Positions 61,776 to 64,000 of a stretch of 64,000 bases of DNA are shown here, piece after piece. The notes under the pieces were generated by a model. The model was given only the letters and a program-made list of their open reading frames with translations. It had not been told where the DNA came from and did no database searches. Source of the stretch: Rhodococcus sp. B50 (GTDB lineage Bacteria > Actinomycetota > Actinomycetes > Mycobacteriales > Mycobacteriaceae); contig NZ_WPAG02000002.1 of NCBI RefSeq assembly GCF_013602415.1, forward strand, positions 4,963,480 through 5,027,479. The letters are read 5' to 3'. The translations under genes and the position numbers were made by a program. Numbering within the stretch: the stretch's first letter is position 1; each line of letters opens with the position of its first letter.

Positions 61776-63065
61776 ATGTCGACCACCGGCACCCCGAGGA
61801 CTGCAGAAGAGATCCAGAAGGATTGGGACACCAATCCGCGCTGGAAGGGGGTCACCCGCAACTACACCGCCGAGCAGGTCGCCAAGCTGCAGGGCACCGT
61901 CGTCGAGGAAGCCACCCTCGCCCGCCGCGGTTCCGAGATCCTGTGGGATCTCGTCAACAACGAGGACTACATCAACTCGCTCGGTGCCCTCACCGGTAAC
62001 CAGGCGGTCCAGCAGGTCCGCGCAGGCCTGAAGGCCATCTACCTTTCCGGGTGGCAGGTCGCCGGCGACGCCAACCTGTCCGGCCACACCTACCCGGACC
62101 AGTCGCTGTACCCGGCGAACTCGGTTCCGCAGGTCGTTCGCCGCATCAACAACGCACTGCTGCGCGCCGACGAGATCGCCAAGGTCGAGGGCGACACCTC
62201 CGTCGAGAACTGGCTCGCCCCGATCGTCGCCGACGGTGAGGCCGGCTTCGGTGGCGCCCTCAACGTCTACGAGCTGCAGAAGGCCATGATCGCGGCCGGC
62301 GTCGCCGGTTCGCACTGGGAGGACCAGCTCGCGTCGGAGAAGAAGTGCGGCCACCTCGGTGGCAAGGTGCTCATCCCCACCCAGCAGCACATCCGCACCC
62401 TGACCTCGGCTCGCCTCGCGGCCGACGTCGCCGACGTCCCCACGGTCGTCATCGCCCGTACCGACGCCGAGGCCGCGACCCTCATCACCTCCGATGTGGA
62501 CGAGCGCGACCGCGAGTTCCTCGACGGCACCCGCACCGCCGAGGGCTTCTTCGGCGTCAAGAACGGCATCGAGCCCTGCATCGCCCGTGCGAAGGCATAC
62601 GCTCCGTACTCCGATCTCATCTGGATGGAGACCGGCGTGCCGGACCTCGAGGTCGCGAAGAAGTTCGCCGAGGCCGTTCGCAGCGAGTTCCCGGACCAGC
62701 TGCTCGCCTACAACTGCTCGCCGTCCTTCAACTGGAAGGCTCACCTGGACGACGCGACCATCGCGAAGTTCCAGAAGGAGCTCGGCGCGATGGGCTTCAA
62801 GTTCCAGTTCATCACCCTCGCCGGCTTCCACTCGCTCAACTACGGCATGTTCGACCTGGCCCACGGCTACGCCCGTGAGGGCATGACGGCCTTCGTCGAC
62901 CTGCAGGAGCGCGAGTTCAAGGCGGCCAAGGAGCGCGGCTTCACCGCCATCAAGCACCAGCGTGAGGTCGGTGCCGGCTACTTCGACAGCATCGCCACCA
63001 CCGTCGATCCCAACACCTCCACGGCTGCCCTGAAGGGCTCCACCGAGGAAGGCCAGTTCCACTAG
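61776..63065 (+). CDS. icl: Isocitrate lyase
   Basis: 429 residues, class I (Icl1/AceA) length. Catalytic Cys191 lies in SEKKCGHLGGKVLIPT; other signatures are VADGEAGFGGALNVYELQKAMI and YNCSPSFNWKAHLDDATI. It splits isocitrate to glyoxylate and succinate for growth on acetate and fatty acids. ATG 61776 follows GTGGAG. The gene order ramB–icl–fadB2 is conserved in mycobacteria (Rv0465c–Rv0468). Confidence 0.97.
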   Translation: MSTTGTPRTAEEIQKDWDTNPRWKGVTRNYTAEQVAKLQGTVVEEATLARRGSEILWDLVNNEDYINSLGALTGNQAVQQVRAGLKAIYLSGWQVAGDANLSGHTYPDQSLYPANSVPQVVRRINNALLRADEIAKVEGDTSVENWLAPIVADGEAGFGGALNVYELQKAMIAAGVAGSHWEDQLASEKKCGHLGGKVLIPTQQHIRTLTSARLAADVADVPTVVIARTDAEAATLITSDVDERDREFLDGTRTAEGFFGVKNGIEPCIARAKAYAPYSDLIWMETGVPDLEVAKKFAEAVRSEFPDQLLAYNCSPSFNWKAHLDDATIAKFQKELGAMGFKFQFITLAGFHSLNYGMFDLAHGYAREGMTAFVDLQEREFKAAKERGFTAIKHQREVGAGYFDSIATTVDPNTSTAALKGSTEEGQFH

Positions 63066-63090
63066 GAACAAGCGCCACCCCGAGGTCCAC

Positions 63091-63136
63091 CACCCCGCGG
63101 CGGGATCCACAGGTCCCCATGTCCCGCCGCGGGGTG
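63091..63136 (+). terminator. icl terminator
   Basis: CACCCCGCGGCGGGA (63091–63105) and its perfect complement (63122–63136), 15-base stem, 16-base loop, 25 bases after the icl stop. Confidence 0.85.
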
Positions 63137-63202
63137 CGTGCGTATCCGGCGCATGTCGATCTACGGCCTCGGCCACGACCCCCACAACGAGAAGGAGCTG
63201 AC

Positions 63203-64000
63203 GTGACCAGCGAAAAGATTCAGCGCGTCGGCGTGATCGGCGCCGGCATCATGGGCGCAGGTATCGCCGAGGTGTGCGCACGCGCTCATGTCGACGTACT
63301 GGTGTTCGAGCAGACCCGCGAACTTGCGGCTGCCGGACGCGCCCGCATCCTCCGGTCGCTCGACCGGGGTGTGAGCAGCGGGAAGATCACCGAACGAGAG
63401 CGTGAGCAGGCCGCATGGCGTCTGCGCTTCACCTCCGATCTCGGTGACTTCGCCGATCGGCAGCTCGTCGTGGAGGCCGTCGTCGAGGACGAGAAGGTCA
63501 AGAGCGAGATCTTCGCCGAGCTCGACAAGATCGTCACCGATCCCAACGCGGTGCTCGCCTCGAACACCTCGTCGATCCCGATCATGAAGCTCGGTATCGC
63601 GACCCGTGCTCCCGAGCGTGTCATCGGTATGCACTTCTTCAACCCGGTGCCGGTGCTCCCGCTCGTCGAGCTCGTCACCACCCTGAAGACCGGATCCACC
63701 GTCTCCAAGCGCGCCGAGGCCTTCGCGGCCGACGTGCTGGGCAAGCAGGTCGTGCGGTCCTCCGATCGCGCAGGATTCATCGCCAACGCCTTGCTGGTGC
63801 CGTACCTGCTCTCGGCGATCCGGATGGTCGAGTCCGGTTTCGCCACCAAGGAGGACATCGACAAGACGATGGTCCTGGGCTGTGCCCACCCGATGGGTCC
63901 GCTCGCCCTGACCGACCTCGTCGGTCTGGACACCGTCAAGTCGATCGCCGACTCCATGTACGAGGAGTTCAAGGAGCCCCTGTACTCGGCACCGCCGCTG
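63203..64000 (+). CDS. fadB2: 3-hydroxybutyryl-CoA dehydrogenase, cut by window edge
   Basis: 266 codons visible. GTG 63203 is preceded by GAAGGAG. NAD site RVGVIGAGIMGAGIAEVCARA, catalytic region SNTSSIPIMKLG, His in GMHFFNPVPVLPLVELV and RSSDRAGFIANALLVPYLLSAIRM, and C-terminal domain GCAHPMGPLALTDLVGLD. It reduces acetoacetyl-CoA or oxidises 3-hydroxybutyryl-CoA. The usual length is ~285, so only about 20 residues are missing. Confidence 0.93.
   Translation, partial: MTSEKIQRVGVIGAGIMGAGIAEVCARAHVDVLVFEQTRELAAAGRARILRSLDRGVSSGKITEREREQAAWRLRFTSDLGDFADRQLVVEAVVEDEKVKSEIFAELDKIVTDPNAVLASNTSSIPIMKLGIATRAPERVIGMHFFNPVPVLPLVELVTTLKTGSTVSKRAEAFAADVLGKQVVRSSDRAGFIANALLVPYLLSAIRMVESGFATKEDIDKTMVLGCAHPMGPLALTDLVGLDTVKSIADSMYEEFKEPLYSAPPL

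Overview
The window looks like chromosome of a high-GC mycolic-acid actinomycete, most likely Rhodococcus or a close relative. The evidence is gene content and order: an ATPase–pssA–psd block, groEL2 behind two CIRCE elements, lpd, ramB, isocitrate lyase and fadB2 appear in the same relative order as around Rv0435c–Rv0468 of Mycobacterium tuberculosis. A mycolyltransferase-like secreted esterase, frequent GTG/TTG starts and GC-rich hairpin terminators fit as well. No rRNA, tRNA, CRISPR array, transposase or phage gene was seen. Families and synteny are recognised from memory; no database search was run.

Layout. 1–6156 (minus): a seven-subunit Mrp Na+/H+ antiporter operon (mrpA with fused B, then C, D, E, F, G), each gene overlapping the next; mrpG runs off the left edge. 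6359–12016 (minus): a polytopic membrane protein, a tandem-AAA CDC48-like ATPase, pssA and psd (phosphatidylethanolamine synthesis), and an SRPBCC protein. 12109–15588 (minus): a large RecB-like nuclease/SF1 helicase. 15761–19496: small redox genes, a PadR regulator with three operator-like palindromes, a DUF1707 membrane protein and a D-amino-acid dehydrogenase-like oxidase. 19619–26978: stress and envelope region with htpG, a HAD hydrolase, a small exported protein, groEL2, a secreted mycolyltransferase-like esterase, a 36-residue acidic hydrophobic peptide with a structured leader, and a PspC protein.

27173–35032: nitroreductase, exported PASTA-like protein, an alpha/beta hydrolase, then a quinate/shikimate catabolic operon (MHS-type transporter, type II dehydroquinase, shikimate/quinate dehydrogenase, two-domain dehydroshikimate dehydratase) divergent from a LacI-type regulator. 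35086–41249: prolyl oligopeptidase, WS/DGAT-like acyltransferase, SDR, a small unknown protein and lpd. 41519–45280: methyltransferase, cupin, and a ferredoxin reductase/acyl-CoA desaturase pair like Rv3230c/DesA3. 45353–56928 (minus): complete urea use, namely UrtABCDE uptake, a GntR regulator, an AhpD-like protein, urea carboxylase and allophanate hydrolase, with shared GTATAC-type operator candidates and GlnR-like boxes. 57164–64000: an AbiEi/Vsr-like gene flanked by two related palindromes, an F420-type oxidoreductase, ramB, a flavohemoprotein with an apparent ATT start, isocitrate lyase and a truncated fadB2.

Best lead for something new: the 36-residue peptide at 26578–26688. It has its own Shine-Dalgarno, a perfect terminator palindrome, a long AU-richer leader with two mutually exclusive hairpins at the ribosome site, and lies beside groEL2 and a mycolyltransferase-like gene. 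Size, acidity, composition and location recall the tiny PorA/PorH cell-wall channel peptides of Corynebacterium. The second lead is the palindrome-flanked AbiEi/Vsr-like gene near 57.1–58.2 kb.
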